A stretch of DNA of 64,000 nt from Vibrio toranzoniae. GTDB taxonomy: Bacteria > Pseudomonadota > Gammaproteobacteria > Enterobacterales > Vibrionaceae. Below the pieces are notes generated by a model that was not told the origin of the DNA, ran no database searches, and was given only the letters and a program-made list of their open reading frames with translations. The position numbers were made by a program, and so were the translations under genes. The stretch covers positions 62,001 through 126,000 of the forward strand of contig NZ_AP025514.1 of NCBI RefSeq assembly GCF_024347655.1. Direction: 5' to 3'. Shown here in pieces: positions 39,017-49,938 of the stretch (position 1 is its first letter; every line of letters begins with the position of its first letter).

Positions 39017-40642
39017 TTAGTCTAATTGTGGACCAGCCGCAACCAGTGACTGACCTTCAGCATTGTCTGTGTATTTATCAAAGTTGTTGATGAATCGTGT
39101 TGCTAGATCCTTCGCTTTGCTCTCCCACTGTAGCGGGTCAGTGTACGTATCACGTGGGTCAAGAATGGTCGAGTCTACATCGTGTAAGGCGAGTGGCACT
39201 TCTAGGTTAAACATAGGGATAACCTTAGTGTCTGCATTGTCGATTGAACCATCTAGGATAGCGTCGATGATGCCGCGAGTATCTTTGATAGAGATACGCT
39301 TACCACTGCCATTCCAACCTGTGTTCACTAGGTAAGCTTCTGCACCAGCCGCTTCCATGCGCTTCACAAGCACTTCAGCGTACTGAGTTGGGTGGAGCGT
39401 TAGGAATGCAGCGCCAAATGCCGCAGAGAACGTTGGCGTTGGCTCTGTAATACCGCGCTCTGTACCTGCGAGCTTCGCTGTAAACCCAGATAGGAAGTGG
39501 TATTTAGTCTGTTCAGGAGTCAGTTTCGATACTGGTGGTAGCACACCAAATGCATCCGCTGTCAGGAAGATAACTTTTTTAGCGTGACCTGCTTTTGATA
39601 CTGGCTTAACAATGTTTTCGATATGGTGAATCGGGTAAGAAACACGAGTATTTTCTGTTTTTGAACCGTCATCAAAATCGATAGAACCATCACCACGGAC
39701 CGTTACGTTTTCTAGTAGGGCATCACGACGGATTGCGTTGTAGATTTCAGGTTCCGCTTCTTTCGATAGGCGAATCGTCTTCGCGTAACAACCGCCTTCA
39801 AAGTTGAAGATACCGTCGTCATCCCAACCATGCTCATCATCACCGATCAGCTCACGCTTAGGATCCGTCGATAGTGTTGTTTTCCCCGTACCTGATAGGC
39901 CGAAGAATACGGCTACATCGCCTTTCTCGCCTACGTTTGCACTACAGTGCATTGAAGCAATGCCTTGCAGAGGAAGTAGGTAGTTCATCATTGCGAACAT
40001 GCCTTTTTTCATCTCACCGCCGTACCAAGTACCACCAATGATTTGAACGCGCTCTGTCAGGTTGAACGCAACGAAGTTTTCAGAGTTTAGGCCCTGCTTC
40101 TCCCAGTTCGGGTTGGTTGTTTTAGCACCGTTCATTACCACAAAATCAGGTTCGAACGTTGCAAGCTCTTCGTCAGTTGGACGAATGAACATGTTCTTAA
40201 CGAAGTGCGCTTGCCACGCTACTTCAGTGATAATACGAACACTTAAGCGCGTATCTGGGTTCGCACCACAGTAACCATCAATCACAAACAGGCGCTTGCC
40301 AGATAGCTGAGTTGTCACAAGCTCTTTCAGCTCATTCCATAATTCAGGTGTAATCGGTTTGTTGTCATTTTTGCCTTGATCTGACCACCACATGGTATCG
40401 CGGGTCGTGTCATCTTTAACAATGTATTTATCTTTTGGTGAGCGGCCAGTAAAGATACCAGTGTCAACCGCAACAGAGCCAAGTTCCGTTACTACGCCTT
40501 TTTCGTAGCCCTCTAAACCTGGCAGTGTTTCTTCAACGAATAGCTGCTCGTAGCTAGGGTTACGAAGAACTTCAGTAACGCCTGTCAGTCCGTGCTTAGT
40601 TAGATCAATTTGTGCAGCCTTTGTATGTTCCATAACGGTCAT
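39017..40642 (-). CDS. pckA: Phosphoenolpyruvate carboxykinase (ATP)
   Basis: PckA turns oxaloacetate into phosphoenolpyruvate, the first step of gluconeogenesis. The 541-residue protein has the P-loop [11 protein letters not shown] (about residues 247-257), the metal-site segment [23 protein letters not shown], and RSPKDKY for substrate binding, all typical of the ATP-type enzyme. A second in-frame ATG three codons in (MEHTKAA) is possible. It is monocistronic with its own terminator. Confidence 0.97.
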   Translation of the reverse strand: MTVMEHTKAAQIDLTKHGLTGVTEVLRNPSYEQLFVEETLPGLEGYEKGVVTELGSVAVDTGIFTGRSPKDKYIVKDDTTRDTMWWSDQGKNDNKPITPELWNELKELVTTQLSGKRLFVIDGYCGANPDTRLSVRIITEVAWQAHFVKNMFIRPTDEELATFEPDFVVMNGAKTTNPNWEKQGLNSENFVAFNLTERVQIIGGTWYGGEMKKGMFAMMNYLLPLQGIASMHCSANVGEKGDVAVFFGLSGTGKTTLSTDPKRELIGDDEHGWDDDGIFNFEGGCYAKTIRLSKEAEPEIYNAIRRDALLENVTVRGDGSIDFDDGSKTENTRVSYPIHHIENIVKPVSKAGHAKKVIFLTADAFGVLPPVSKLTPEQTKYHFLSGFTAKLAGTERGITEPTPTFSAAFGAAFLTLHPTQYAEVLVKRMEAAGAEAYLVNTGWNGSGKRISIKDTRGIIDAILDGSIDNADTKVIPMFNLEVPLALHDVDSTILDPRDTYTDPLQWESKAKDLATRFINNFDKYTDNAEGQSLVAAGPQLD

Positions 40643-40977
40643 AGGTGCTCCTTGTAGGATATTTTGTAGGGATTTTGTATTAATTTTTATGGTTATCTGC
40701 TCACCATGCTAGCAACGAGACTCGGGGGAAACAGGGATACAGCTCAAAAAGTATCCATATTAACATTGAGGTTTTAAGTGTCTCGTCACATATTGGCCCA
40801 ACTAGTCTATCCTGTACGCAAACCTTTGCGCTAGGGGAAGGAACATTATTAATTGATGAAAATTAAGCGGTGATTTTATTACGAGATGTAACGGGTTTTG
40901 CGCTATTTTGATCACAAAAAAGGCCAGCTTGCAGCTGGCCTTTTTGGGTAAATTACGTGTTTTGGGTACGTTATAAA
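40643..40977. other. Gap between hslO and pckA
   Basis: These 335 bases hold the pckA promoter side (40643 to about 40850, A+T-rich, no clear box that I trust) and the hslO terminator. A GATCACA word at 40910 resembles half of a CRP site, but no matching half lies at the right distance. No gene is seen. Confidence 0.5.
40916..40945 (-). terminator. Terminator of hslO
   Basis: GGCCAGCT-TGC-AGCTGGCC with six A before and five T after: a perfect stem that can act in both directions. Confidence 0.9.
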
Positions 40978-41871
40978 TTAATGAACGGTATTGCTGCCTT
41001 TATCGGCTGCTTCAGCGTACAGTGCATCAACGTCGTTCTTGTCGAATGAATAATTTGTGCCACAGTAATCACAATGCAGAGCAACACTGCCTTCGGTACT
41101 TAGGATGTCGTACATCTCTTCTTGAGCAACCGTAATGATAGCCGCCGCGCTCCGCTCACGTGAACAACCACAGTAGAACTCAACTGGTTGTGGGGTGAAC
41201 AGTTGGACTTTCTCTTGGTTGTACAAACGGTAAAGCAGTTCGTTCGCTTCTAGGGAGAACAGTTCTTCGTTTTTAACTGTGTCAGTTAGTTGCTCTAGGT
41301 GTTCGAAGTCGTCTGGCGTACCTGTGCCGTCTGGCATAACCTGCAATAGCATACCAGCAGCGTGTGCTTTACCTTCATGCTCGCCAGTGCGTAACCATAG
41401 ACGAGTCTTAAGCTGTTCAGAGTTAGCGAAGTAACCTTCAAGCACTTCAGCAAGCGTGTCGCCTTCAAGGCCAACGATACCTTGGTAACGCTCACCTTGC
41501 TTAGGGTCGATAGTGATCACTAGATGGCCTTTACCCATAAGGTCGTGTAGGCCTGCGTTGTCAGCAATATCCCCTTCAAAGCGAGCAACACCGCGGATCT
41601 TCTGGTTGTTATCACCATTGATCACAGCGAGAGATACTGGGCCATCACCTTGAAGCTGCATAGTGATAGAACCTTCAAACTTTAAGGTCGCCGTTAGTAG
41701 CGTCGTTGAGACCAATAGCTCACCCAGCAGTTTCTGTACTGGCGCTGGGTATTCCTTGCTAGAAATAATCTGTTGGTACGCTTCATCCATTTGTACCAAT
41801 TCACCACGTACTGATAGGTCTTCAAATAGGTAGCGATTTAAAACATTACTTGTAGACATTGGGTCTGCCAT
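40978..41871 (-). CDS. hslO: Redox-regulated chaperone Hsp33
   Basis: Hsp33 is a holdase switched on by oxidation of a zinc-bound cysteine set. The 297-residue protein has the N-terminal HSP33 fold and the C-terminal redox switch CGC (near residue 232) and CDYCG (near 265), i.e. the four cysteines of the zinc site are intact. A second in-frame ATG at codon 5 is possible; AAGGA favours the first. It is 18 bases after hslR on the same strand, as in E. coli (hslRO). Confidence 0.96.
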   Translation of the reverse strand: MADPMSTSNVLNRYLFEDLSVRGELVQMDEAYQQIISSKEYPAPVQKLLGELLVSTTLLTATLKFEGSITMQLQGDGPVSLAVINGDNNQKIRGVARFEGDIADNAGLHDLMGKGHLVITIDPKQGERYQGIVGLEGDTLAEVLEGYFANSEQLKTRLWLRTGEHEGKAHAAGMLLQVMPDGTGTPDDFEHLEQLTDTVKNEELFSLEANELLYRLYNQEKVQLFTPQPVEFYCGCSRERSAAAIITVAQEEMYDILSTEGSVALHCDYCGTNYSFDKNDVDALYAEAADKGSNTVH

Positions 41872-41889
41872 TTGGCTATTCCTTCTAGC

Positions 41890-42276
41890 TTATTGAGTCT
41901 TGAACTTGATGATGTCACGACGTTGCTTCTTATCCGGACGACGATCTGGAGCTGGGTTATGAGCATTCAGCTTGCGTTGTTTCGCAAACTCTTCTCTTTT
42001 TGCCAAGCTCTCGGTGGTTTCTTCATAGAGTGTTTGAGCGATCGGAGCCCCGCCACGATGCGCCGAAATTTTCTCGATAGTCACCGTTTTTTCTTCATTC
42101 CCTTGACGCAGTGTAATCACCGCCCCAAGTTCGACAATTTTACTTGGTTTGCTGCGTTGACCATTATAGTGGACTTTGCCACCATCGACCATGTTGCGAG
42201 CAATAGAGCGGGTTTTGTAAAAACGAGCTGCCCACAACCATTTATCGAGTCTGACAGCTTCATCAACAGTTTTCAT
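41890..42276 (-). CDS. hslR: Heat-shock protein 15, ribosome-associated S4-domain protein
   Basis: Hsp15 binds 50S subunits that carry stalled nascent chains and helps recycle them. The 128-residue protein starts with the S4 RNA-binding fold (RLDKWLWAARFYKTRSIARNMVDGGKVHYNGQRSKPSKIVE) and ends in a basic tail (RRPDKKQRRDIIKFKTQ). It heads the hslR-hslO pair. It is divergent from the secretion operon, with 287 bases between the two start codons. Confidence 0.95.
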   Translation of the reverse strand: MKTVDEAVRLDKWLWAARFYKTRSIARNMVDGGKVHYNGQRSKPSKIVELGAVITLRQGNEEKTVTIEKISAHRGGAPIAQTLYEETTESLAKREEFAKQRKLNAHNPAPDRRPDKKQRRDIIKFKTQ

Positions 42277-42563
42277 ATAGGGTTGTGCCTTTTCAGTGAA
42301 AAATGAATGTGGTTTAACTGTAATTAACAGAGCGCAACATGTTCTTGATGATGCTTATCACATTAAGTAGAAGCTTAAAGTGGAGGCGGTTGGCATTTTT
42401 TTCAAGTCATATTACAAAATAGCCATCTAATGCCGATTTATGAATTGGCTATGATATAATTCATGATCTTATGCTTAAATGCGCTTGGTATCGAACGAAT
42501 GAATGAAAAAGTTGGAAGCTTAATGATTTTCAGCGTTTGTCGTCTTGAAAAGGGGCAAGGGAA

Positions 42564-43490
42564 GTGAACTTTTTAGAGCTCAAAAATCGCATAGGACACT
42601 CACCTGTGTTGAGCCGCTTATTAGAGAATAAATTTGTATTTCAGCAGAAACTAAGCCTAGCGACTTGTTGTTTGTTAATTGCAGCTTCAGCATGGATTTT
42701 AGGACAGCTTGCATGGTTTCTTGTACCTGCTGAGCAAACGGTTGTGCCTTGGAAAGCGTCTGTTTCATCTTCTTCTTCAGCACTTCAACCGACCCTTGAT
42801 ATCTCTTCTTTGCAACAGAGTAACCTTTTTGGCGCCTATAACCCAACCACGCCCGCTGTGGTTGAACAGCAAGTTATCCAAGATGCGCCAAAGACACGGT
42901 TGAACCTGATTTTAGTGGGTGCAGTCGCCAGTTCTAACCCCAAATTAAGCTTAGCTGTGATTGCTAATCGTGGCACACAAGCAACCTACGGAATTAACGA
43001 AGTAATAGAAGGCACTCGAGCTAAGCTCAAAGCGGTATTAGTGGATCGTGTCATTATTGATAACTCAGGGCGAGATGAAACCCTGATGCTTGAAGGTATT
43101 GAATACAAACGTTTAGCCGTATCTGAACCTGCGCCACCTCGCGCTTCTTCTTCGGTTCGTGGCAATAACCCAGCTTCTGCAGAAGAGAAGTTGGATGAAA
43201 TAAAAGCGAAGATAATGGAGGATCCACAACAAATTTTCCAATATGTTCGTTTATCTCAGGTTAAGCGTGACGATCAAGTGATCGGTTATCGTGTGAGCCC
43301 TGGCAAAGATTCAGAACTTTTTAACTCTGTTGGGCTCCAAAACGGGGATATTGCTACTCAGTTAAATGGACAAGATCTGACTGACCCTGCCGCTATGGGC
43401 AACATATTCCGATCAATCTCAGAGCTAACTGAGCTAAATCTCGTCGTTGAGCGAGATGGTCAACAACATGAAGTATTTATTGAATTTTAG
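42564..43490 (+). CDS. gspC: Type II secretion system protein C (inner-membrane)
   Basis: GspC links the inner-membrane platform to the secretin. The 308-residue protein (GTG start, AAGGG site) has one membrane helix (about 33-53), the periplasmic HR domain (about 100-190, ending in GIEYKRL), and a C-terminal PDZ domain (about 210-305, SPGKDSELFNSVGLQNGDIATQLNGQDLTD). It opens the gspC-N operon; in V. cholerae this is epsC. A PDZ domain, not a coiled coil, at the end is the Vibrio form. Confidence 0.95.
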   Translation: MNFLELKNRIGHSPVLSRLLENKFVFQQKLSLATCCLLIAASAWILGQLAWFLVPAEQTVVPWKASVSSSSSALQPTLDISSLQQSNLFGAYNPTTPAVVEQQVIQDAPKTRLNLILVGAVASSNPKLSLAVIANRGTQATYGINEVIEGTRAKLKAVLVDRVIIDNSGRDETLMLEGIEYKRLAVSEPAPPRASSSVRGNNPASAEEKLDEIKAKIMEDPQQIFQYVRLSQVKRDDQVIGYRVSPGKDSELFNSVGLQNGDIATQLNGQDLTDPAAMGNIFRSISELTELNLVVERDGQQHEVFIEF

Positions 43491-43531
43491 AACTTTGCGT
43501 CTAACCAAGGACGAAAGTGTAGGAGAAGTAC

Positions 43532-45556
43532 GTGAAGCATTGGTTTAAGAAAAGTGCGTGGTTATTGGCAGGAAGCTTAATCTGCACCCCCGCAGCCATC
43601 GCTAGTGATTTTAGTGCCAGTTTTAAGGGCACTGACATTCAAGAGTTTATTAATATTGTTGGCCGTAATCTAGAGAAGACGATCATCGTTGACCCATCGG
43701 TGCGCGGTAAAATCGATGTCCGTAGCTATGATGTACTCAACGAAGAACAATATTACAGCTTCTTCTTAAACGTCTTAGAAGTGTACGGCTACGCGGTCGT
43801 TGAAATGGACTCGGGTGTTCTCAAGGTAATCAAAGCTAAAGACTCAAAAACATCGGCAATCCCCGTTGTCGGTGAGCGTGATTCGATTAAAGGTGACAGC
43901 GTGGTTACACGTGTTGTGACCGTTCGCAATGTCTCGGTTCGCGAACTTTCTCCTTTGCTTCGTCAACTGAATGACAATGCTGGCGCGGGTAACGTCGTGC
44001 ATTACGATCCCGCTAATATTATTTTGATTACTGGCCGTGCGGCGGTGGTCAATCGCTTAGCGGAAATCATCAAGCGTGTTGACCAAGCTGGTGATAAAGA
44101 GGTTGAGGTGGTTGAGTTAAAAAATGCGTCTGCGGCCGAAATGGTACGTATCGTGGATGCACTGAGCAAAACCAACGATGCTAAAAATACGCCAGCATTT
44201 CTGCAACCAAAATTAGTCGCTGATGAGCGTACCAATGCGATTCTTATCTCTGGTGACCCTAAAGTTCGTAGCCGTTTAAGAAAGCTTATCGAGCAACTTG
44301 ATGTCGAAATGGCGACCAAGGGCAACAACCAAGTTATCTATCTTAAGTACGCAAAAGCTGAAGATCTTGTCGATGTGTTAAAGGGCGTGTCGGACAACCT
44401 ACAGTCAGAGAAGCAATCATCGACTAAAGGCAGCTCGTCTCAACGCAACCAAGTGATGATCTCAGCGCACAGTGATACCAACTCTCTTGTTATTACCGCT
44501 CAGCCGGACATTATGAACGCATTGCAAGACGTGATCGCGCAACTGGATATTCGTCGTGCTCAAGTATTGATTGAAGCCTTGATTGTTGAAATGGCAGAAG
44601 GCGATGGCGTTAACCTTGGCGTGCAATGGGGTAACCTAGAAACGGGTGCCATGATTCAGTACAGCAATACTGGTGCATCGATTGGTGGTGTCATGGTGGG
44701 TTTAGAAGAAGCTAAAGATACTGAAACGACCACTGCGGTTTATGATGAGAACGGTAAGTTCGTACGAAACGAAACGACTACTGAACAAGGTGACTACTCA
44801 AGTTTGGCTTCTGCTCTTTCTGGTGTTAACGGTGCGGCTATGAGTGTGGTAATGGGTGATTGGACTGCATTGATCAGTGCGGTAGCCACCGATTCCAATT
44901 CAAACATCCTATCTTCTCCAAGCATCACAGTAATGGATAACGGCGAAGCGTCGTTCATTGTGGGTGAAGAGGTTCCGGTTTTAACCGGTTCGACGGCGGG
45001 TTCAAGTAACGACAACCCATTCCAGACCGTTGAGCGTAAAGAAGTGGGTATCAAGCTGAAAGTCGTGCCGCAAATCAATGAAGGTGACTCGGTTCAGCTG
45101 CAAATCGAACAAGAAGTATCGAACGTATTGGGCGCAAACGGCGCGGTTGATGTGCGCTTTGCTAAGCGTCAGCTGAATACATCGGTGATTGTTCAAGATG
45201 GTCAAATGCTGGTGTTGGGTGGTTTGATTGATGAGCGAGCATTGGAGAGTGAGTCTAAAGTCCCGTTCTTGGGTGATATTCCAGTACTTGGACATTTGTT
45301 CAAATCAACCAGTACTCAGGTTGAGAAAAAGAATCTAATGGTCTTCATTAAACCAACCATCATTCGTGATGGCATGACAGCAGATGGTATCACTCAGCGT
45401 AAATACAACTTCATCCGTGCTGAGCAGCTGTATAAGTCTGAGCAAGGTTTGAAACTGATGGATGACGACAATATCCCAGTATTACCTAAGTTTGGCGAAA
45501 GCATGAATCACCCAGCTGAAATCCAAGCGTTCATCGATCAAATGGAACAAGAATAA
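43532..45556 (+). CDS. gspD: Type II secretion system secretin
   Basis: GspD forms the outer-membrane channel. The 674-residue protein (GTG start, AGGAGA site) has a signal peptide cleaved after PAAIA, the N0 domain ([18 protein letters not shown]), three N1-N3 KH-like domains (about 120-390), and the secretin domain with the gate region ([12 protein letters not shown]) and the C-terminal amphipathic helix ([15 protein letters not shown]). It is a few tens of bases from gspC, and its stop codon overlaps the gspE start (TAATG). Confidence 0.97.
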   Translation: MKHWFKKSAWLLAGSLICTPAAIASDFSASFKGTDIQEFINIVGRNLEKTIIVDPSVRGKIDVRSYDVLNEEQYYSFFLNVLEVYGYAVVEMDSGVLKVIKAKDSKTSAIPVVGERDSIKGDSVVTRVVTVRNVSVRELSPLLRQLNDNAGAGNVVHYDPANIILITGRAAVVNRLAEIIKRVDQAGDKEVEVVELKNASAAEMVRIVDALSKTNDAKNTPAFLQPKLVADERTNAILISGDPKVRSRLRKLIEQLDVEMATKGNNQVIYLKYAKAEDLVDVLKGVSDNLQSEKQSSTKGSSSQRNQVMISAHSDTNSLVITAQPDIMNALQDVIAQLDIRRAQVLIEALIVEMAEGDGVNLGVQWGNLETGAMIQYSNTGASIGGVMVGLEEAKDTETTTAVYDENGKFVRNETTTEQGDYSSLASALSGVNGAAMSVVMGDWTALISAVATDSNSNILSSPSITVMDNGEASFIVGEEVPVLTGSTAGSSNDNPFQTVERKEVGIKLKVVPQINEGDSVQLQIEQEVSNVLGANGAVDVRFAKRQLNTSVIVQDGQMLVLGGLIDERALESESKVPFLGDIPVLGHLFKSTSTQVEKKNLMVFIKPTIIRDGMTADGITQRKYNFIRAEQLYKSEQGLKLMDDDNIPVLPKFGESMNHPAEIQAFIDQMEQE

Positions 45557-47058
45557 TGGCTGAATTGGTAGGGGCGGCACGCACTTATCAGCGCTTGCCG
45601 TTTAGCTTTGCAAATCGCTATAAGATGGTGTTGGAATATCAGCATCCAGAGCGTGCGCCGATACTTTATTATGTTGAACCACTGAAATCAGCGGCGATCA
45701 TAGAAGTCAGCCGTGTTGTGAAAAGTGGTTTCACACCACAAGCGATTACTGCAGATGAATTTGATAAAAAACTGACCGATGCTTATCAGCGTGACTCATC
45801 AGAAGCGCGTCAACTGATGGAAGACATTGGTGCTGACAACGACGATTTCTTCTCTCTGGCAGAAGAGCTTCCTCAAGATGAAGATTTACTCGAATCGGAG
45901 GATGACGCGCCTATCATCAAATTAATCAATGCGATGTTGGGTGAAGCGATCAAAGAAGGTGCTTCGGATATTCATATCGAAACCTTTGAAAAGTCACTCT
46001 GTATCCGTTTCCGAGTTGATGGTGTGCTACGTGATGTTCTCGCGCCGAGTCGTAAACTGGCTCCGTTGTTGGTTTCACGTGTAAAGGTGATGGCTAAGCT
46101 GGATATTGCGGAAAAACGCGTGCCACAAGATGGTCGTATTTCTCTGCGTATCGGTGGTCGAGCGGTCGATGTTCGTGTATCTACCATGCCTTCTTCTCAC
46201 GGTGAACGCGTGGTAATGCGCTTGTTGGATAAGAACGCGACTCGTCTAGACTTACATAGCTTAGGCATGACGGCAGAGAACCACGAGAACTTCCGTAAGC
46301 TGATTCAACGTCCGCACGGCATTATCTTGGTGACGGGGCCTACGGGGTCTGGTAAATCAACGACCTTGTACGCTGGCCTGCAAGAGCTCAACAGTAACGA
46401 GCGCAATATCTTAACGGTTGAAGACCCAATCGAATTTGATATCGATGGCATTGGCCAGACTCAAGTAAACCCTAAGGTTGATATGACCTTTGCCCGTGGT
46501 TTACGTGCCATTCTTCGTCAGGATCCCGATGTCGTCATGATTGGTGAGATCCGAGATCTGGAAACGGCAGAAATCGCGGTACAAGCCTCTTTGACAGGTC
46601 ACTTAGTGATGTCGACCTTGCACACCAATACCGCCATTGGTGCGATTACCCGTCTGCGCGATATGGGGATTGAACCCTTCCTAATCTCTTCTTCACTACT
46701 TGGTGTTCTGGCTCAGCGTTTAGTTCGCACCTTGTGTCACCACTGTAAAGAACCTTATGAAGCCGATAAAGAACAGAAGAAACTGTTTGGATTGAAGAAA
46801 AAAGAAAGCCTGACCCTTTATCATGCGAAAGGTTGTGAAGAGTGTGGTCACAAGGGCTACCGAGGCCGTACCGGTATCCATGAACTATTGATGATTGATG
46901 AATCGGTGCAAGAGTTGATTCACAGCGAAGCGGGCGAGCAAGCGATTGAGAAAGCAATTCGTGGCACAACACCAAGTATTCGAGAGGATGGCTTGAGCAA
47001 AGTTCTGAAAGGGGTAACTTCCCTAGAAGAAGTGATGCGCGTGACCAAGGAAGTTTAG
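45556..47058 (+). CDS. gspE: Type II secretion system ATPase
   Basis: GspE drives the pseudopilus. The 500-residue protein has an N-terminal N1/N2 region, Walker [11 protein letters not shown] (near residue 260), Asp box and Walker B ([16 protein letters not shown]), a His box (STLHTNTA), and the four-cysteine zinc module CHHC ... CEEC in the C-terminal part, as in EpsE. It overlaps gspD by one base and is followed at once by gspF. Confidence 0.97.
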   Translation: MAELVGAARTYQRLPFSFANRYKMVLEYQHPERAPILYYVEPLKSAAIIEVSRVVKSGFTPQAITADEFDKKLTDAYQRDSSEARQLMEDIGADNDDFFSLAEELPQDEDLLESEDDAPIIKLINAMLGEAIKEGASDIHIETFEKSLCIRFRVDGVLRDVLAPSRKLAPLLVSRVKVMAKLDIAEKRVPQDGRISLRIGGRAVDVRVSTMPSSHGERVVMRLLDKNATRLDLHSLGMTAENHENFRKLIQRPHGIILVTGPTGSGKSTTLYAGLQELNSNERNILTVEDPIEFDIDGIGQTQVNPKVDMTFARGLRAILRQDPDVVMIGEIRDLETAEIAVQASLTGHLVMSTLHTNTAIGAITRLRDMGIEPFLISSSLLGVLAQRLVRTLCHHCKEPYEADKEQKKLFGLKKKESLTLYHAKGCEECGHKGYRGRTGIHELLMIDESVQELIHSEAGEQAIEKAIRGTTPSIREDGLSKVLKGVTSLEEVMRVTKEV

Positions 47059-47059
47059 T

Positions 47060-48280
47060 ATGGCGGCATTTGAATACAAAGCGCTGGATGCCAAAGGCAA
47101 GAGCAAAAAGGGTTCTATCGAAGCTGATAATGCTCGTCAGGCTCGTCAGCGCTTAAAAGAGCAAGGCTTGATGCCGGTTGAGATGGCCGAAGCTAAAGCA
47201 AAAGCGGCGAAAGGCACACAACCTTCGACCAGTTTTAAGCGTGGTATCAGTACACCTGATCTTGCTTTAATTACTCGCCAAATATCAACGCTCGTTCAAT
47301 CGGGTATGCCACTCGAAGAATGCTTAAAAGCGGTTGCCGAGCAATCGGAAAAGCCACGTATTCGAACTATGCTGTTGGCCGTTCGCTCTAAGGTGACGGA
47401 AGGCTACTCACTCGCTAACAGCCTGTCTGATTATCCCCATATTTTTGATGAACTATTCCGGGCCATGGTTGCGGCTGGTGAGAAATCGGGGCATTTAGAT
47501 GCAGTATTGGAGCGATTAGCCGATTACGCTGAGAATCGCCAAAAGATGCGCTCTAAGCTGCTGCAAGCGATGATCTACCCAGTGGTGCTGGTGGTATTTG
47601 CAGTGACGATTGTTTCCTTCTTGCTTGCGACCGTAGTACCAAAGATCGTTGAGCCGATTATCCAAATGGGCCAAGAGCTGCCTCAATCGACACAATTTTT
47701 ATTAGCATCGAGTGAATTTATTCAGAATTGGGGAATCCAATTGCTGTTGTTGACCATTGGTGTGATTGTTCTGGTTAAGACCGCGCTGAAAAAGCCAGCC
47801 GCTCGCATGAGTTGGGATCGCAAATTATTGAGCATTCCTCTGATCGGCAAAATAGCCAAAGGGATCAATACCTCTCGCTTTGCACGCACACTCTCTATCT
47901 GTACTTCGAGTGCGATTCCAATCCTTGAAGGAATGAAAGTCGCGGTTGACGTGATGTCGAATCACCATGTTAAACAACAAGTATTACAGGCATCGGATAG
48001 TGTCAGAGAAGGGGCTAGCCTACGTAAAGCGCTCGACCAAACTAAGCTTTTCCCTCCAATGATGCTGCATATGATCGCCAGTGGTGAGCAGAGTGGCCAA
48101 TTGGAACAGATGTTGACCAGAGCAGCAGACACCCAAGATCAAAACTTTGAGTCGACAGTCAATATCGCCTTAGGTATTTTTACCCCGGCTCTTATCGCGT
48201 TGATGGCAGGCTTAGTGCTATTCATTGTGATGGCGACTCTGATGCCGATGCTTGAAATGAATAATTTAATGAGCGGTTAA
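47060..48280 (+). CDS. gspF: Type II secretion system inner-membrane platform protein F
   Basis: A 406-residue polytopic protein with three membrane helices (about 170-190, 225-245 and 375-400) and two GspF repeats. The first repeat starts at ISTPDLALITRQISTLVQSGMPLEECL; the second at TSRFARTLSICTSSAIPILEGM. It is the platform core that the ATPase turns or deforms. It starts one base after the gspE stop. Confidence 0.97.
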   Translation: MAAFEYKALDAKGKSKKGSIEADNARQARQRLKEQGLMPVEMAEAKAKAAKGTQPSTSFKRGISTPDLALITRQISTLVQSGMPLEECLKAVAEQSEKPRIRTMLLAVRSKVTEGYSLANSLSDYPHIFDELFRAMVAAGEKSGHLDAVLERLADYAENRQKMRSKLLQAMIYPVVLVVFAVTIVSFLLATVVPKIVEPIIQMGQELPQSTQFLLASSEFIQNWGIQLLLLTIGVIVLVKTALKKPAARMSWDRKLLSIPLIGKIAKGINTSRFARTLSICTSSAIPILEGMKVAVDVMSNHHVKQQVLQASDSVREGASLRKALDQTKLFPPMMLHMIASGEQSGQLEQMLTRAADTQDQNFESTVNIALGIFTPALIALMAGLVLFIVMATLMPMLEMNNLMSG

Positions 48281-48376
48281 CAACAATCGACTCATAGAAC
48301 AGAACGTTCGTTTTTGGATTATCGAGATGAAGGCGATCACTCCCTTCAACTCGCTGTCTTTAATTTGGAGAAAATA

Positions 48377-48823
48377 ATGAAAACTAAAATGAAGAAACAG
48401 TCAGGCTTTACCTTATTAGAAGTGATGGTTGTTGTGGTTATCCTTGGTATTTTAGCGAGCTTTGTTGTCCCTAACTTACTGGGTAACAAAGAGAAGGCTG
48501 ACCAACAGAAAGCCATCACGGACATTGTAGCGCTAGAGAACGCGCTGGATATGTACAAACTGGATAACAGCGTTTACCCAACAACGGATCAAGGCCTTGA
48601 TGCACTGGTTTCTAAGCCAACAAGTAGCCCTGAGCCTCGTAATTACCGCGATGGTGGTTACATCAAACGTCTGCCGAACGACCCATGGGGTAACGAGTAC
48701 CAATACCTAAGCCCAGGTGATAACGGCACTATCGATATCTTTACTCTAGGTGTTGATGGCCAAGAAGGTGGTGAAGGTATTGCTGCCGATGTTGGTAACT
48801 GGAACATACAAGATTTTCAATAA
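48377..48823 (+). CDS. gspG: Major pseudopilin
   Basis: GspG is the main subunit of the pseudopilus. The 148-residue precursor has a basic leader MKTKMKKQSG cut before FTLLEVMVVVVILGILASFVVPNLLG (Phe and Glu5 as required by the prepilin peptidase). The C-terminal domain has the calcium-loop region (DNGTIDIFTLGVDGQEGG). The frame is open 21 codons upstream; the ATG at 48377 with GGAG seven bases before is right. A stable hairpin covers its stop codon. Confidence 0.97.
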   Translation: MKTKMKKQSGFTLLEVMVVVVILGILASFVVPNLLGNKEKADQQKAITDIVALENALDMYKLDNSVYPTTDQGLDALVSKPTSSPEPRNYRDGGYIKRLPNDPWGNEYQYLSPGDNGTIDIFTLGVDGQEGGEGIAADVGNWNIQDFQ

Positions 48824-48837
48824 GCTTCGGCTTATTG
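48818..48837 (+). promoter_or_regulatory. UUCG hairpin over the gspG stop codon
   Basis: CAATAAGC-TTCG-GCTTATTG is a perfect 8-bp stem closed by the extra-stable C(UUCG)G tetraloop. It includes the gspG stop codon (48821-48823). No T run follows, so it is unlikely to end transcription. It more likely protects the gspG mRNA 3' end, so that the major pseudopilin is made in excess over the minor ones. Confidence 0.75.
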
Positions 48838-48908
48838 TTGGTTGATAAGTTCCTGTTGGTTGATAAGTTCCTGTTGGTTGATAAGTTCCTGTTGGTAAAT
48901 AAGTTATT
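48836..48908. repeat. 18-bp tandem repeat between gspG and gspH
   Basis: The unit TGTTGGTTGATAAGTTCC occurs three times exactly (48836-48853, 48854-48871, 48872-48889), then a diverged fourth copy TGTTGGTAAATAAGTTATT. It starts within the gspG hairpin and lies in the untranslated gap before gspH. Each unit has in-frame stops. Copy number may vary between strains by slippage. Confidence 0.92.
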
Positions 48909-48959
48909 GGGCTTGATGCCGGTATTTGATGGTAGGACGCAAACAGATGGAGTCTAAAG

Positions 48960-49556
48960 GTGAAAACTAAGCAAACACAGCCAGGTTTCACCTTAATTGA
49001 GATTCTTTTGGTGTTGGTATTATTATCATTAACGGCGGTTGCGGTGATCGCGACCATTCCTACCAATAGTAAAGATGTCGCTAAACAATACGCTCAAAGC
49101 TTTTATCAGCGAGTTCTATTACTCAATGAAGAGGCTATCTTGAGTGGATTGGACTTTGGCGTTCGTGTTGATGAAAAGAAATCGACCTATGTACTGATGG
49201 CGCTTAAGTCAGAAGGGTGGCAGGAGGTCGAATTCGAAAAGATCCCCTCTTCAACGGAATTACCTGAAGAACTTGCTTTGTCACTGACCTTAGGGGGTGG
49301 CGTGTGGGAAGACGATGATCGGTTGTTTAATCCAGGAAGCTTATTTGATGAAGATATGTTTGCTGATCTTGAAGAGGAAAAGAAACCGAAACCACCACAG
49401 GTTTATATCTTGTCGAGTGCTGAAGTAACCCCCTTTGTTCTATCATTTTATCCCAATACGGGTGACACCATACAAGATGGCTGGCGCATTCGAGTGTTAG
49501 ACAATGGTGTCATTCGCTTGCTTGAACCAGGAGAAGAAGATGAAGAAGAGGAATAA
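48960..49556 (+). CDS. gspH: Minor pseudopilin GspH
   Basis: A 198-residue minor pseudopilin (GTG start, GGAG seven bases before). The leader KTKQTQPG is cut before FTLIEILLVLVLLSLTAVAVIATIP. The C-terminal domain is beta-rich and ends in an acidic tail (EPGEEDEEEE). GspH joins the tip or shaft of the pseudopilus. It overlaps gspI by 17 bases. Confidence 0.93.
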   Translation: MKTKQTQPGFTLIEILLVLVLLSLTAVAVIATIPTNSKDVAKQYAQSFYQRVLLLNEEAILSGLDFGVRVDEKKSTYVLMALKSEGWQEVEFEKIPSSTELPEELALSLTLGGGVWEDDDRLFNPGSLFDEDMFADLEEEKKPKPPQVYILSSAEVTPFVLSFYPNTGDTIQDGWRIRVLDNGVIRLLEPGEEDEEEE

Positions 49557-49938
49557 CCGTTCTTCTTATCGTTCTCGTGGTATGCCTCTTGGTTCTCGAG
49601 GAATGACTCTGCTTGAAGTATTAGTTGCGCTCGCTATCTTTGCGACTGCGGCGATCAGTGTTATTCGTGCTGTCACTCAGCACATCAATACCCTCAGTTA
49701 CCTAGAAGAAAAAACCTTCGCTGCTATGGTCGTTGATAATCAAATGGCCTTGGTGATGCTGCACCCTGACAAGCTAAAAAAAGTGCAGGGTACACAAGAG
49801 TTAGCCGGAAGAGAGTGGTTCTGGAAGGTGACGCCAATCGATACCAGCGATGATTTATTAAAGGCGTTTGATGTGAGTGTAGCAACCAGCAAGCAAGCTT
49901 CTCCAGTGGTCACGGTGCGCAGCTATGTGGTCAACTAA
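49540..49938 (+). CDS. gspI: Minor pseudopilin GspI
   Basis: A 132-residue minor pseudopilin that nucleates the tip with GspJ and GspK. The ATG is inside gspH, eight bases after an AGGAGAAG site. The leader (MKKRNNRSSYRSRGMPLGSRG) is long and is cut before MTLLEVLVALAIFATAAISVI. The C-terminal part (EWFWKVTPIDTSDDLLKAFDVSV) is typical. Translational coupling to gspH is clear. Confidence 0.94.
   Translation: MKKRNNRSSYRSRGMPLGSRGMTLLEVLVALAIFATAAISVIRAVTQHINTLSYLEEKTFAAMVVDNQMALVMLHPDKLKKVQGTQELAGREWFWKVTPIDTSDDLLKAFDVSVATSKQASPVVTVRSYVVN

Noticed and set aside
40905..40920. CRP site upstream of pckA
   Set aside because: Only one half (GATCACA) fits; no TGTGA half at the right spacing.
41872..42306. 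Plus-strand frame over hslR
   Set aside because: Antisense of hslR, which has the S4 domain; no support.
48746..49066. Minus-strand frame with a repeated PTGTYQ motif
   Set aside because: It is only the 18-bp tandem repeat read in another frame across gspG and gspH; no ribosome site and no likeness.
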